From Helicobacter sp. MIT 05-5294 (GTDB taxonomy: Bacteria > Campylobacterota > Campylobacteria > Campylobacterales > Helicobacteraceae): a stretch of 33,833 nt of DNA. The notes below the pieces were generated by a model that saw only the letters and a program-made list of their open reading frames with translations, searched no databases and had not been told where the DNA came from. The translations under genes and the position numbers were made by a program. The stretch is from assembly GCF_000765675.1 (NCBI RefSeq), contig NZ_JRPA02000020.1, positions 1-33,833 of the forward strand, written 5' to 3'. This document shows positions 8,889 to 16,885 of this stretch, in pieces. Within the stretch, counting starts at the first letter, position 1; every line of letters begins with the position of its first letter.

Positions 8889-9374
8889 TTAATTAAGAGG
8901 GAGAGATTGAATCCACGCTTCAATACGCGCATCATTTCTCGCCTCATCGGCTTTATCAAGGCATAATCCTAGAAGCTTTTGTCCTTTTTGAGCGCGCGAA
9001 AAAGAGAAATTATAATCCTTGCAATCCACCGCTCCTACGAATTTCGCTCCGCTAAATCGGAGTTTGTCATAAAAATCTGCAATGCCCGAACAAAAACTAT
9101 CAGGGTGTCTTGCCTGTGAGCCTATGCCAACAAGCGCAATGGTTTTGCCGCTAAAATCAATCTCACTTAAGTTTTTAACCTTTGAACCCCAATCTTCTTG
9201 CAATGCCCCAAAATAATAGCTTGACGCGGCAAAAATCACGAAATCGTATGCAGCGATTTTGCTTACATCACATTCTTTAATATCAAAAGAATCTGCGTTG
9301 ATTTTTTGGGCGATTTTGTTTGCAAACTCCGCGCAAACTCCACCTTTACTAGCATAAAATATGGCTTTTTTCAT
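8889..9374 (-). CDS. Flavodoxin
   Basis: FMN-binding electron carrier of the cytoplasm, 161 residues, the size of long-chain flavodoxins such as Helicobacter FldA. The N-terminal phosphate loop region is IFYASKGGVCAEFANKIA. Later segments align with FldA: YYFGALQEDWGSKVKNL, ALVGIGSQARHPDSFCSGI and an end like DARIEAWIQSL. In Helicobacter flavodoxin accepts electrons from pyruvate:flavodoxin oxidoreductase; whether this is the main copy or a second one cannot be judged. AAGGAG lies just before the ATG. Its promoter overlaps that of the divergent glycan operon. The phosphate loop departs from the usual T/S-x-T-G-x-T pattern, so the FMN-binding details may differ. Confidence 0.85.
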   Translation of the reverse strand: MKKAIFYASKGGVCAEFANKIAQKINADSFDIKECDVSKIAAYDFVIFAASSYYFGALQEDWGSKVKNLSEIDFSGKTIALVGIGSQARHPDSFCSGIADFYDKLRFSGAKFVGAVDCKDYNFSFSRAQKGQKLLGLCLDKADEARNDARIEAWIQSLPLN

Positions 9375-9406
9375 AGAAACTCCTTATAAAAATTTAATAA
9401 GGAAAT

Positions 9407-9415
9407 ATTATAGCA
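9407..9415 (-). promoter_or_regulatory. Extended -10 promoter of the flavodoxin gene
   Basis: TGCTATAAT on the reverse strand, about 33 bases before the flavodoxin ATG, with AAGGAG in between. It lies only four bases from the oppositely directed promoter at 9420-9428. Confidence 0.65.
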
Positions 9416-9419
9416 TTTT

Positions 9420-9428
9420 TGATATAAT
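9420..9428 (+). promoter_or_regulatory. Extended -10 promoter of the glycan operon
   Basis: TGATATAAT, about 33 bases before the ATG at 9461. The ribosome site AAGGAG lies between them. Confidence 0.65.
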
Positions 9429-9460
9429 ATTTTTTACTTTAAATTAAGGAGTAACAAGGA

Positions 9461-9607
9461 ATGCAAGGGAGTTTTTTTGACCTTACGCAACCTGTGGGCT
9501 TGGTGGAAACTTGGGTGAGTATTAGCGCGGTGCTTTTGATGATGTGGCTTGGATTTGTGGCAGTCAAACGCGCCAAAAGAAACACAATAAGAGAGAAAAA
9601 CAAATGA
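9461..9607 (+). CDS. Small single-pass membrane protein, 48 residues
   Basis: A short gene with strong expression signals: an extended -10 box at 9420-9428, AAGGAG about nine bases before the ATG, and a four-base ATGA overlap with the glycosyltransferase that follows. The product begins MQGSFFDLTQPVGLVETWVS, has one membrane helix (ISAVLLMMWLGFVAV, residues 21-35) and ends in a basic cytoplasmic tail KRAKRNTIREKNK, so the N-terminus is predicted outside. The tight overlap suggests translational coupling and a role tied to the glycan genes, for example as a membrane anchor for the enzyme. I recognise no family. Confidence 0.7.
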   Translation: MQGSFFDLTQPVGLVETWVSISAVLLMMWLGFVAVKRAKRNTIREKNK

Positions 9608-10708
9608 ATATTCTCCATACAGAAACCTTATTTGGCTGGGGTGGGGAACAAAACAAAGTTTTAAAAGAAATGCTATTTATGCGGGAGAGAGGGGGGCATA
9701 ATGTATTCCTTTTTTGCAATCCTGATTCGCAAATAGCCTTAAGAGCGCAGAATCTCGACTTTGAAGTTATTACTTGCAAGATGAGTAAGAAAACTTACCC
9801 GCAATCCATTTTTGCACTTCTTAAAACAATCAAAAGCAACCAAATCTCCTTAGTGATTTCCCATGCTTCCACAGATAGTTGGGTGTGCGCTATTACAAGA
9901 ATGATTCTAAAAGTCGTAGGTTTTCCTTGTGTCTTTATGCGAGAGAGACATAATTGCTATCCTATCAAAGGATTTGCTTCTAAAATTATTGCACAAATTC
10001 CTCTTTGACAAAATCCTTTATATTTCAGAATCTGTCAAGCAAATTTTATTAAACATTGGAGTTTGTGAGAATCGGTGCTTCTATCTCACTAGCTGTGTGG
10101 ATACACAAAAGCTAATGCAAACTCAAAGCAGCTTTAGAGAAGAGTTTGGAATCGCAAAAGACGCTTTAGTCATCGGCACTTTCACTTCGCTTTATCCCAA
10201 AAAAGGAGTGTTTGACTTCGCAAATGCTGCCAAAGAGGTGCTTAAAGTCTATCCTGAAGCGATAATTGTCTTTGGCGGTAAAATCAGTGAGGGCATCAAA
10301 GAAGCAATAGCAAAGGAGTTTGAATCCCAATCCAAAGTGATTTTCACTGGATTTAGAGAAGACGCGCTTAATGTCATCAAAGCCTTTGATGTTTATGTGT
10401 TTGCAAGTCATACCGAAGGGCTTGGAACGGTGCTATTGGAGGCAATGTGCAGTGGCGTCCCAATCGTCGTTTATGACCAACCTCCGATGAGCGTTCTTAT
10501 TGAGCATAAACAGCGTGGGTTGTGTGCAAAATATTTGGATTCCACAGACTTAAGTAGGCAGATTCTTTGCCTCATCAAGGACAAAAATGCGGGTGAAGCT
10601 TACGCGCAAAATGCTTTAAATTATGTCAAAAATTTTGATGATTGTGCTTTGAAATCCGCCTTAATGGAACTCATAAAGCAAACAGAACAACACTTAAAAG
10701 GAATATGA
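9604..10708 (+). pseudogene. GT4-family glycosyltransferase interrupted by a one-base frameshift
   Basis: The N-terminal half (9604 to the TGA at 10006-10008) has the glycine-rich donor/acceptor loop ILHTETLFGWGGEQNKVLKE. The C-terminal half continues in the next frame to 10708 and has FTSLYPKKGVFDFANA and the GT4 E-x7-E signature HTEGLGTVLLEAMCSG. Removing one base between about 9982 and 9998 joins them into a 367-residue protein of normal GT4 size (KIIAQ followed by FLFDKILYIS). The most economical sites are AAAA at 9982-9985 and AAA at 9995-9997. Both halves keep family motifs, so the lesion is recent, a programmed or slipped frame, or a sequence error. It overlaps the small upstream gene and the downstream deacetylase by ATGA, giving one operon probably for surface glycan (LOS or capsule-like). 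Acceptor and sugar are unknown. Confidence 0.8.
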
Positions 10709-11508
10709 TGCCCCCGATTCTTGTCCTAACACTTCACCATATCCACCCCAAAGAGGATTCTTTGAGTATTTCGCCCACACTTTTAGAAAAGGCATTGACT
10801 CGTATTTTGGATTGGGGCTTTTCTTTTGTTAGTTATGAGGAGTTTATTGAAGCGATTTTGCACAACAAAAACATAGGCAAAAAACGCGCATTATTAACCT
10901 TTGATGATGGATATTTTGACTTGTATCGCTTTGGGTTTCCTGTGCTTAAAAAGCTCCAAATCCCCGCGGTTTGCTTTTTGATTACCGATAAAATCACAGA
11001 TTTTACGCGCGAAAATTATGATTTAGAGCCAAAATCTCATAAGGAATTAGAGTATTCTGGGGATTTGGAGTATTTTTTAAATCTTTCTGAAATCCTAGAA
11101 ATGCACCAAAGTGGGCTTTTGGAGTTTGATAGCCATACTGCTACACATTTTCCTTGTAATAGCGACGATACACAACGCATTAAAGAAGAATTGATAAAAT
11201 CTAGGGACAAGATTTTGGAGATTTTTCCAAGCAAAAAACATTTGGGATTCTGTTTCCCTAAAGGGCTTTTTGTGCCGCATTCGTTGGATTTATTGCAGAC
11301 TTGCGGTTATGAATTTGCCTTTAGCACCTTAGATGGAGGATATTATAAGGGTGATAATCTCTTTAGGATTCGTCGCATTGATATTTCACAGAATCGCAAG
11401 GGTGAGCGGGATTATCTGCAAAGACTAAGAAAAAAGCTTATGCTTTATTCTTTGCCCGTTATTGGGAGTTTGTATTCTGATTTTAAGAATCGCAAAAAAC
11501 TAAAATAA
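10705..11508 (+). CDS. NodB-type polysaccharide deacetylase (CE4 family)
   Basis: Likely removes acetyl groups from an N-acetylated sugar polymer or lipid-linked glycan. The 267-residue product has the CE4 metal motif TFDDGY at about residues 66-71 and the second motif SHTATH with the HxxxH pair at about residue 145. No signal peptide is visible, so it may act on a cytoplasmic or membrane-associated substrate. I use ATG 10705, which overlaps the glycosyltransferase stop as ATGA; ATG 10708 is equally possible and has better spacing from AAGGA. Its position behind a GT4 enzyme points to modification of a surface glycan. A good terminator follows at 11521-11554. Confidence 0.82.
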   Translation: MMPPILVLTLHHIHPKEDSLSISPTLLEKALTRILDWGFSFVSYEEFIEAILHNKNIGKKRALLTFDDGYFDLYRFGFPVLKKLQIPAVCFLITDKITDFTRENYDLEPKSHKELEYSGDLEYFLNLSEILEMHQSGLLEFDSHTATHFPCNSDDTQRIKEELIKSRDKILEIFPSKKHLGFCFPKGLFVPHSLDLLQTCGYEFAFSTLDGGYYKGDNLFRIRRIDISQNRKGERDYLQRLRKKLMLYSLPVIGSLYSDFKNRKKLK

Positions 11509-11520
11509 TCTGTGGTTTGG

Positions 11521-11554
11521 ATTGCAGAATCCTAGAAAAGATCCTGCAATTTTT
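11521..11554 (+). terminator. Rho-independent terminator of the glycan operon
   Basis: Stem ATTGCAG-a-ATC / GAT-c-CTGCAAT around ctagaaaa, followed by TTTT. It sits between the deacetylase gene and the convergent metK gene. Because the stem is nearly symmetric, it could act for both. Confidence 0.65.
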
Positions 11555-11562
11555 GGAAAGCT

Positions 11563-12723
11563 TTATTTTAACTTAAAATAATCCTTAATGGCTTCTGCCT
11601 TGTCTGTTTTCTCCCAAGTAAATTCTGGTAATTCGCGCCCAAAATGCCCATAACTAGCGGTTTTTTGATAGATTGGGCGGAGTAAATCTAGCGATTCTAT
11701 GATTCCGCGTGGAGTGAGGCGGAAAAGTTGCTTGACGCATTCTTCAATTTTAGAATCCTCAACTTTGCCTGTCCCATGCGTATTGACAAGGATTGAAACA
11801 GGTTCTACCACGCCGATTGCATAGGCGATTTGAATCGTCGCTTTGTCGCAGATTCCACTTGCTACGAGGTTTTTGGCGACATAGCGCATTGCGTATGCGC
11901 CACTTCTATCCACTTTGCTTGGGTCTTTTCCACTGAATGCTCCCCCACCATGTGGACAGCTTCCACCATAGGTATCCACGATGATTTTGCGTCCTGTCAA
12001 TCCTGCATCACCTTGTGGTCCGCCGATAACGAATTTCCCGGTGGGATTCACGAAATAGCGGATATTGTCATTTGCAAATTCTTTAGGCAAGACTTTTTTA
12101 ACAACTTCTTCAATCACCGCACTTCTTAAAGTGTCTTGTGAAGTCTCCGGGCTGTGTTGTGTAGAAACAACAATCGTATCAATGCCCACAGGAACGCCAT
12201 TCGCGTATTTGATTGTTACTTGGGATTTACCATCAGGGCGCAAAAACGGCAATGTGCCGTCTTTTCTTGCTTTTGCTAAGCTTTCTGTGATTCTGTGTGA
12301 GAGGAAAATCGGCAAGGGCATTAGCACATCGGTTTCCCTACACGCATAGCCAAACATCAGCCCTTGGTCTCCCGCACCTATCTCGCCGTCCTCTCTATCT
12401 ACGCCTTGATTAATGTCTGGGCTTTGCTCACCTATGCCATTTAACACACCCGCACTATGATAGTCAAACCCATAACGCGCGTCAATATAGCCAATCTCAC
12501 GCACAACGCGTCTTGCGATGTCTTGCATTGGGGCGTAAGTCGTGGTTTTAAGCTCTCCTGCAATCACGCAGTAACCATTAGAAAGCAAAGTCTCACAAGC
12601 CACCCGCGCTTTAGGGTCGCGCTCAATAATATAATCCAAAATCGCATCACTGATTTGGTCTGCCATTTTGTCTGGGTGTCCCTCGGTTACAGATTCAGAA
12701 GTGAAAAGAAACTCTTTTTGCAT
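11563..12723 (-). CDS. metK: S-adenosylmethionine synthetase
   Basis: Makes S-adenosylmethionine from methionine and ATP. The 386-residue product starts [19 protein letters not shown], with the ATP-site [14 protein letters not shown], the [12 protein letters not shown] motif of the family, and [19 protein letters not shown] near residues 260-280. I start at ATG 12723, which has AAGGTG at proper spacing; a start at 12762 would fall upstream of the predicted promoter at 12753-12758. It is apparently monocistronic, with its 3' end against the glycan-operon terminator. Confidence 0.97.
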   Translation of the reverse strand: MQKEFLFTSESVTEGHPDKMADQISDAILDYIIERDPKARVACETLLSNGYCVIAGELKTTTYAPMQDIARRVVREIGYIDARYGFDYHSAGVLNGIGEQSPDINQGVDREDGEIGAGDQGLMFGYACRETDVLMPLPIFLSHRITESLAKARKDGTLPFLRPDGKSQVTIKYANGVPVGIDTIVVSTQHSPETSQDTLRSAVIEEVVKKVLPKEFANDNIRYFVNPTGKFVIGGPQGDAGLTGRKIIVDTYGGSCPHGGGAFSGKDPSKVDRSGAYAMRYVAKNLVASGICDKATIQIAYAIGVVEPVSILVNTHGTGKVEDSKIEECVKQLFRLTPRGIIESLDLLRPIYQKTASYGHFGRELPEFTWEKTDKAEAIKDYFKLK

Positions 12724-12752
12724 AAATTCACCTTGTATTTTAAATTTTTGAG

Positions 12753-12758
12753 ATTCTA
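12753..12758 (-). promoter_or_regulatory. Extended -10 promoter of metK
   Basis: TAGAAT with an upstream TGG (TGGTAGAAT), about 30 bases before the ATG at 12723. It places transcription start near 12746 and supports the shorter metK start. Confidence 0.5.
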
Positions 12759-12864
12759 CCACAACTAAACTTAAAGTTTTTCAAGTCTCAATTTACAGAG
12801 ATTCTTAAGAGTTGTTATGCGGGTTTATAAAATTTGCATAGATTCAAAAACCAAGCTTGATAGG

Positions 12865-12894
12865 TGAAAATGCACTTGAATTTTCATATTCAAG
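12865..12894. promoter_or_regulatory. Two overlapping, mutually exclusive inverted repeats upstream of the peroxiredoxin gene
   Basis: TGAAAAT ... ATTTTCA (12865-12886, eight-base loop) and CTTGAAT ... ATTCAAG (12875-12894, six-base loop) share bases, so only one can pair at a time. They lie about 100 bases before the peroxiredoxin start, in a 266-base divergent gap. An operator or a leader switch is possible; neither is shown. Confidence 0.35.
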
Positions 12895-12946
12895 ACTTTG
12901 TGCGAATTAATTTTGCATTTATCTAAGATTTGTTAGCATTACGCAG

Positions 12947-12963
12947 TTGATATTTTTTATCAA
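12947..12963. promoter_or_regulatory. Palindrome TTGATA-n5-TATCAA before the peroxiredoxin gene
   Basis: A perfect six-base inverted repeat around five T, ending 26 bases before the ATG. It could be an operator for a redox or metal regulator, but does not match a Fur or PerR box that I know. Confidence 0.35.
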
Positions 12964-12989
12964 TAAATTATTTTTATAAGGATTAAAAG

Positions 12990-13586
12990 ATGTTAGTAAC
13001 AAAAAAAGCTCCAGATTTCAAAGCTCCAGCGGTTTTGGCAAACAATACAATCGTAGAAGACTTTGAACTTTCAAAAAACTTAGGCAAAAACGGCGCGGTT
13101 GTTTTCTTTTGGCCCAAAGACTTCACTTTTGTTTGCCCCTCTGAAATCATCGCAATGGACCACAGAGTAAAGGCTTTTAACGAAAAAGGATTCAATGTGA
13201 TTGGCGTTTCTATTGATTCTGATGTTGTGCATTTTGCTTGGAAAAACACTCCAATCAATCAAGGTGGAATCGGAAATGTGCAATTCCCAATGGTTTCAGA
13301 TATTACAAAACAAATTTCACGCGATTATGAAGTGCTTATCGGTGATGCAGTCGCGCTTCGTGGTTCATTCTTGATTGACAAAAACCAAGTAGTTCGCCAC
13401 GCGGTGATTAATGATTTGCCACTTGGGCGCAATATGGACGAAATGCTAAGAATGTGCGATGCTTTGACATTCTTTGAACAACACGGCGAAGTTTGCCCAG
13501 CAGGTTGGAACAAAGGCGATAAAGGTATGAAAGCAGACGCAAAAGGCGTAGCAGAATACCTTTCACAAAACGCAGACAGACTTTAA
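12990..13586 (+). CDS. 2-Cys peroxiredoxin (AhpC/TsaA type)
   Basis: Reduces hydrogen peroxide, organic peroxides and peroxynitrite, using thioredoxin in Helicobacter. The 198-residue product has the peroxidatic cysteine in DFTFVCPSEI (about residue 49) and the resolving cysteine in EVCPAGW (about residue 170), with the typical YF-region tail ending AEYLSQNADRL. It resembles H. pylori AhpC/TsaA closely from memory (MLVTKxAPDFKAPAVL start, WPKDFTFVCP). AAGGA lies seven bases before the ATG. It is monocistronic. The gap upstream holds several inverted repeats that could control it; downstream is a GC-rich hairpin and a repeat-filled gap. Confidence 0.96.
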   Translation: MLVTKKAPDFKAPAVLANNTIVEDFELSKNLGKNGAVVFFWPKDFTFVCPSEIIAMDHRVKAFNEKGFNVIGVSIDSDVVHFAWKNTPINQGGIGNVQFPMVSDITKQISRDYEVLIGDAVALRGSFLIDKNQVVRHAVINDLPLGRNMDEMLRMCDALTFFEQHGEVCPAGWNKGDKGMKADAKGVAEYLSQNADRL

Positions 13587-13940
13587 AACTTCCGCGGGGG
13601 TTTCTCCCCTTGCGATTCTTTCTCTCCCTTTGGTTTCAATTATTTCAATTTTTATTTACAAGAGATTCTATTAAGTAAGTTTGCAAGGACGCAATGTTTT
13701 CTTGACAAAAAGTAGAATCCCTAGCACCTAACGAGTGGAATCGTAGGCTACCTAGCCGTCATTTGTTTCACGCATTCCTCACAATGACAGGTGGGAGTAT
13801 AAAGACAAGGTAAGCATAGCCTTGCGTCGTTGCAAACAAAGCATAGTGAAGTCGTGGTGTGCAGTTTGTGAAACAAATTTCACCCACACTTGCAAATCCA
13901 TAATGCTACGCACCCAAAAATACTGCAATGGAATCCCAAA
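13587..13940. repeat. Gene-free convergent gap with dispersed repeats
   Basis: The 354 bases between the peroxiredoxin gene and ttcA hold several repeat-family pieces. At 13758-13788 GTCATTTGT faces ACAATGAC, a reverse-strand form of the TCATTGTGAGGAATGCG type. At 13825-13860 is GCGTCGTTGC ... GAAGTCGTGG. The inverse copy of the 8676-8695 block is at 13880-13899. At 13895-13938 is a tail that matches 25929-25972 at 34 of 44 positions, with nine of the ten differences being transitions. I see no gene. Confidence 0.7.
13593..13612 (+). terminator. Possible terminator hairpin after the peroxiredoxin gene
   Basis: GCGGGGG tttct CCCCttGC is a short GC-rich stem just after the stop, followed by pyrimidine-rich sequence but no clean T-run. 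Weak candidate. Confidence 0.4.
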
Positions 13941-14717
13941 CTATTCTTGCTTGTCCAAATAGCGCGAATCAAAAAGGCTATTCAAATGCACATTGCTTAG
14001 TGCGACTTTCAAAGAAGCAAAAAAATCTTTATTTTTCTCTTCCATTTCTTTTAGCATTTGTTTGGTTTGCTCCCGCGCATAAGGGCGTTTATCATCACTT
14101 CGCCAAAGAATAGGACAATTACAATCTGGCGCGATATAAATGTTGTTTTTGGCTATAAAATCAATGATTTGTCGCTCCCGCAAGAAAATCAAAGGGCGAA
14201 TCACAAACAAGCCATTTCCCGCCTTGTAAATAGGTGGCATAGAACGCAACGCACCATTATAGGTGAGATTCATCATAAAGCTTTCCGCCGCGTCGTCTAA
14301 ATGGTGCGCTAAGGCTAGTTTGTTGAATCCGCCCTCTAATGCCTTTGTGTAGAGTGCGCCGCGCCGCATTCGTGAGCAAAAGCTACAAACCACACTTCCC
14401 TCGCGTTTGTTTTCTTCTAAAATCTTATAAATATCGGTGCGATAGAGTTCATAAGGGATTCCTAATTTTTCGCAGTATTCCACGATGTATTCGTATTCAC
14501 CGCCTCGCCCATAATCCACGGTTAATGCTTTAAATTCAAAGTCAAAAGGCGCGTATTTTTTAAGCCTTGCTAGAAGTGTGGCTAGAAGCATAGAATCCTT
14601 ACCGCCACTTAAGCCCAAAAGCACTTTGTCGCCCTCTTTGATGAGGTTAAACTGCGCATTGGTTGCGCCTGTTATTTTTAAGATTTTTTTGCTGATTTCA
14701 ATCGCATGGGTTTTCAT
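13941..14717 (-). CDS. ttcA: tRNA 2-thiocytidine biosynthesis protein TtcA
   Basis: Thiolates cytidine 32 of certain tRNAs using an iron-sulfur cluster and ATP. The product (258 residues) has the PP-loop LSGGKDS at about residues 36-42, the cysteine pair in VVCSFCSRMRRGALY and a third cysteine region DCNCPIL, plus AHHLDDAAESFMMN, all usual for TtcA. I start at ATG 14717, which overlaps the transporter stop as TGATG; the TTG just before it would give one extra residue. The one-base overlap suggests translational coupling with the YajR-like transporter. The gene ends next to the repeat-filled gap. Confidence 0.92.
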   Translation of the reverse strand: MKTHAIEISKKILKITGATNAQFNLIKEGDKVLLGLSGGKDSMLLATLLARLKKYAPFDFEFKALTVDYGRGGEYEYIVEYCEKLGIPYELYRTDIYKILEENKREGSVVCSFCSRMRRGALYTKALEGGFNKLALAHHLDDAAESFMMNLTYNGALRSMPPIYKAGNGLFVIRPLIFLRERQIIDFIAKNNIYIAPDCNCPILWRSDDKRPYAREQTKQMLKEMEEKNKDFFASLKVALSNVHLNSLFDSRYLDKQE

Positions 14718-16120
14718 CAAACAAGCTCCTTTGCAGAGTTACGCATATTCTCCAAACCCTCAAAAAAGTCGGGTAAATGTTGCGCCACAAAGGATTCAAT
14801 TTCTTCTTGTGTGAGCAAGTGTTTGTCGTATTTGACGACCACGATTCCCTCGCTTTGGTTGATATACCATTCAATCACGCCACACAATTCACCTAGCACC
14901 TCCAAAGATTCCCAATTTGCCGCGCTTTCTTTGTCTTTTAAGTGCAAGTAGAGGTTTTTTTGCAAAAGTGGATTTGCAAGGAATCCAAAAGATAAAATCC
15001 ACAAAAAACACGCAATCACAACAAACATTACGATAGAGAGCATACCAAAGAAAGCATAGAAATGTCCGCCAAGCAATGCACCAAAAAAAGAACCCAAATA
15101 TCCAAATGAGGTAAAAATTCCCATCGCACTACCCTTTTGGTGTGCTTTGCAGTAGCGACTTGCAAGGCTTTGCATAATAGGCTCATGGATAGAAAATCCG
15201 ACAAAAAACACCAAAACTCCCGCGATAAACACGGACTCATTTGGGCTAAGCATTAGCAAAAACGAAAGCACAAAAAGCAAGATTCCAACAATCATTACGC
15301 TTTTAAACTTGCCTTTTTTCTCTGCGATAATCGCCGCAGGTGCCATTGCGAAGAATCCGAGCAATGAGGCGGGAATATAGACTTGCCACAAATCTTCTTT
15401 GGGCATTTCAAAGCCTTTGACAAGAGCGATAGGAATCATCAAAAACGCCAAAGTCATAAAGCCTTTTTGCAAGAAATTTGTAAGATTCATAATTTGGAGA
15501 TTTTTGTTTTTTAAAATCACACTAAATTCTTTGCCTTTGTGCGCGAAACTATAAGTAACTTTGGGCGCATTTGGCACGGCAACCCACAGAATCCCAAACC
15601 CCAAAAGAGCCAAAATACAGGTAATCCAAAAAAGACTTGCCACGCCAAAATTTGCCCCAAGAATTGGTCCTAAAATCAACGCGGCAGTAAAGCTTAGAGA
15701 AATCGTCCCTCCCATTAACGCCATCGCCTTTGTGCGATTCTCTTCACGCACCAAATCCGCTATCATCGCGCTTATCACGCCTCCAATAGCCCCCGCCCCT
15801 TGAAGCAATCGCCCCAAAATCAGCCAATAAATATCCAAACTTAGTGCGCAAATCACCGAACCTAAAGCAAAAATTACAAGCCCTAATGCAATCATACTTT
15901 TGCGCCCAAATTTATCGCTTAAAAACCCAAATGGAATCTGAAAAAGCACTTGTGTGAGCGCATATCCGCCCATCGCGATTCCAATAAGAATCGGGCTTGA
16001 ATTTGGCAAAGAAAGAGCATAGAGCGACAAAACAGGCATTACAATAAACAATCCAAAGAAGCGCGAAGCAAGTATGAGGCTTAGAGGCAGACTTTGTTTA
16101 ATCAGAGATTCTTTTGCCAT
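14717..16120 (-). CDS. YajR-like major facilitator transporter with C-terminal YAM-type domain
   Basis: A 467-residue inner-membrane transporter with about twelve helices. The MFS motif A, GFLSDKFGRKSMIALG, follows the second helix at about residues 62-77, and the motif LVREENRTKAMALMGG lies after helix four or five. After the last helix comes a soluble stretch of about 80 residues (NPLLQKNLYLHLKD through the end) with a beta-alpha-beta pattern (GVIEWYINQSEGIVVVKYD), like the YAM domain of E. coli YajR. Length (YajR is about 454) and layout agree. The substrate is unknown; proton-driven efflux is the usual assumption. AAGGA precedes the ATG. The gene diverges from the ITPase gene and overlaps ttcA by one base. 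Confidence 0.85.
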   Translation of the reverse strand: MAKESLIKQSLPLSLILASRFFGLFIVMPVLSLYALSLPNSSPILIGIAMGGYALTQVLFQIPFGFLSDKFGRKSMIALGLVIFALGSVICALSLDIYWLILGRLLQGAGAIGGVISAMIADLVREENRTKAMALMGGTISLSFTAALILGPILGANFGVASLFWITCILALLGFGILWVAVPNAPKVTYSFAHKGKEFSVILKNKNLQIMNLTNFLQKGFMTLAFLMIPIALVKGFEMPKEDLWQVYIPASLLGFFAMAPAAIIAEKKGKFKSVMIVGILLFVLSFLLMLSPNESVFIAGVLVFFVGFSIHEPIMQSLASRYCKAHQKGSAMGIFTSFGYLGSFFGALLGGHFYAFFGMLSIVMFVVIACFLWILSFGFLANPLLQKNLYLHLKDKESAANWESLEVLGELCGVIEWYINQSEGIVVVKYDKHLLTQEEIESFVAQHLPDFFEGLENMRNSAKELV

Positions 16121-16132
16121 TTTGTATCCTTA

Positions 16133-16141
16133 TGCTAAAAT
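16133..16141 (+). promoter_or_regulatory. Extended -10 promoter of the ITPase gene
   Basis: TGCTAAAAT in the 70-base divergent gap, about 50 bases before the ATG at 16191; AAAGG lies eight bases before that ATG. Confidence 0.5.
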
Positions 16142-16190
16142 TCTAAAACGAAAGGGAGATTTTACCCAAAAATAAATAAAGGTTAAGAAT

Positions 16191-16805
16191 ATGCGCTTAA
16201 TTTTAGCAACTTCAAATCAAGACAAGCAAAGAGAGATTCAAGAAATTTATGCAGAATTTGCCAAAAAATTCGGCGTAGAGATTCTTTGCTGGGACAAACT
16301 CATCACACCTTTTGAGATTGAAGAAGACGGCGAGAGTTTCCAAGAAAACGCGCTCATCAAGTCTAAAGCAGTGTTTGAAGCATTAAAAGTCAAAGGAATC
16401 TTGACGCAAAAAGATATTGTGCTATCTGATGATAGCGGAATCTGTGTTGAGAAGCTAGGAGGCAAACCCGGAATCCATAGTGCGCGTTATTCAGGTGGGG
16501 GCGCGTTAGAGAATTTAGAAAAGCTAAGGGGCGAGATTGAAAGCTTAGGCGGAATCTCTAATGCGCATTATTGCGCGTGTATTGGTATTAGTTCCTATAT
16601 GGGGGATTATAGTGTGCATGGGTTTATGTATGGGCAAGTGATTGCGCAATGTCGCGGGGAAAATGGCTTTGGCTATGACCCGATTTTTATCCCTAATGGA
16701 TTTAAGCAGACTTTAGCGGAGCTAAGCAATGAGGAGAAAAACGCAATCTCACACCGCAGAATCGCACTAGAGAATGCACTCTATGTTTTGTGTGCTTTGC
16801 TTTAG
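16191..16805 (+). CDS. rdgB: Non-canonical purine NTP pyrophosphatase (ITPase, RdgB/HAM1 family)
   Basis: Hydrolyses ITP, dITP and XTP to monophosphates, keeping deaminated purines out of nucleic acids. The 204-residue product has the N-terminal LATSNQDKQREIQEI, the metal-binding region VLSDDSGICVEKLGGKPGIHSARYSG, and the C-terminal GENGFGYDPIFIPNG with NAISHRRIAL, all hallmarks. It stands alone, divergent from the transporter gene, and its end runs into a repeat-filled gap without a clear terminator. Confidence 0.95.
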   Translation: MRLILATSNQDKQREIQEIYAEFAKKFGVEILCWDKLITPFEIEEDGESFQENALIKSKAVFEALKVKGILTQKDIVLSDDSGICVEKLGGKPGIHSARYSGGGALENLEKLRGEIESLGGISNAHYCACIGISSYMGDYSVHGFMYGQVIAQCRGENGFGYDPIFIPNGFKQTLAELSNEEKNAISHRRIALENALYVLCALL

Positions 16806-16852
16806 TCTTTGTCATTGTAGGATTCCACATAATGCGTGATTATCCTTTCGTC

Positions 16853-16885
16853 ATTGCGAGAAAACCGCTAGGCTTTCTTGGCAAT
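16853..16885 (+). repeat. Palindromic element, copy C
   Basis: Outer arms ATTGC/GCAAT enclose GAAAaCC gcta GGcTTTC with one mismatch. The 3' flank (TCTACGC, then TTAAAATCTCGCC) is shared with copy A. Confidence 0.7.

Noticed and set aside
8556-8959. Open frames of about 95-105 codons on both strands in the ileS/flavodoxin gap
   Set aside because: They follow the repeat sequence, lack ribosome sites, and one runs into the flavodoxin gene on the same strand in another frame.
9691-9696. G6 run in the glycosyltransferase gene as cause of its frameshift
   Set aside because: The frame after the run still encodes a good GT4 N-terminal half up to about 9980, so the lesion lies further on. Six G is also short for frequent slippage.
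9604-10708. Two separate overlapping glycosyltransferase genes
   Set aside because: Each half lacks essential parts of the GT4 fold, and the second has no good start or ribosome site; one base restores a full enzyme.
12724-12989. SAM riboswitch in the metK upstream region
   Set aside because: The metK leader is predicted to be only about 23 bases, too short; the inverted repeats in the gap lie on the far side of its promoter.
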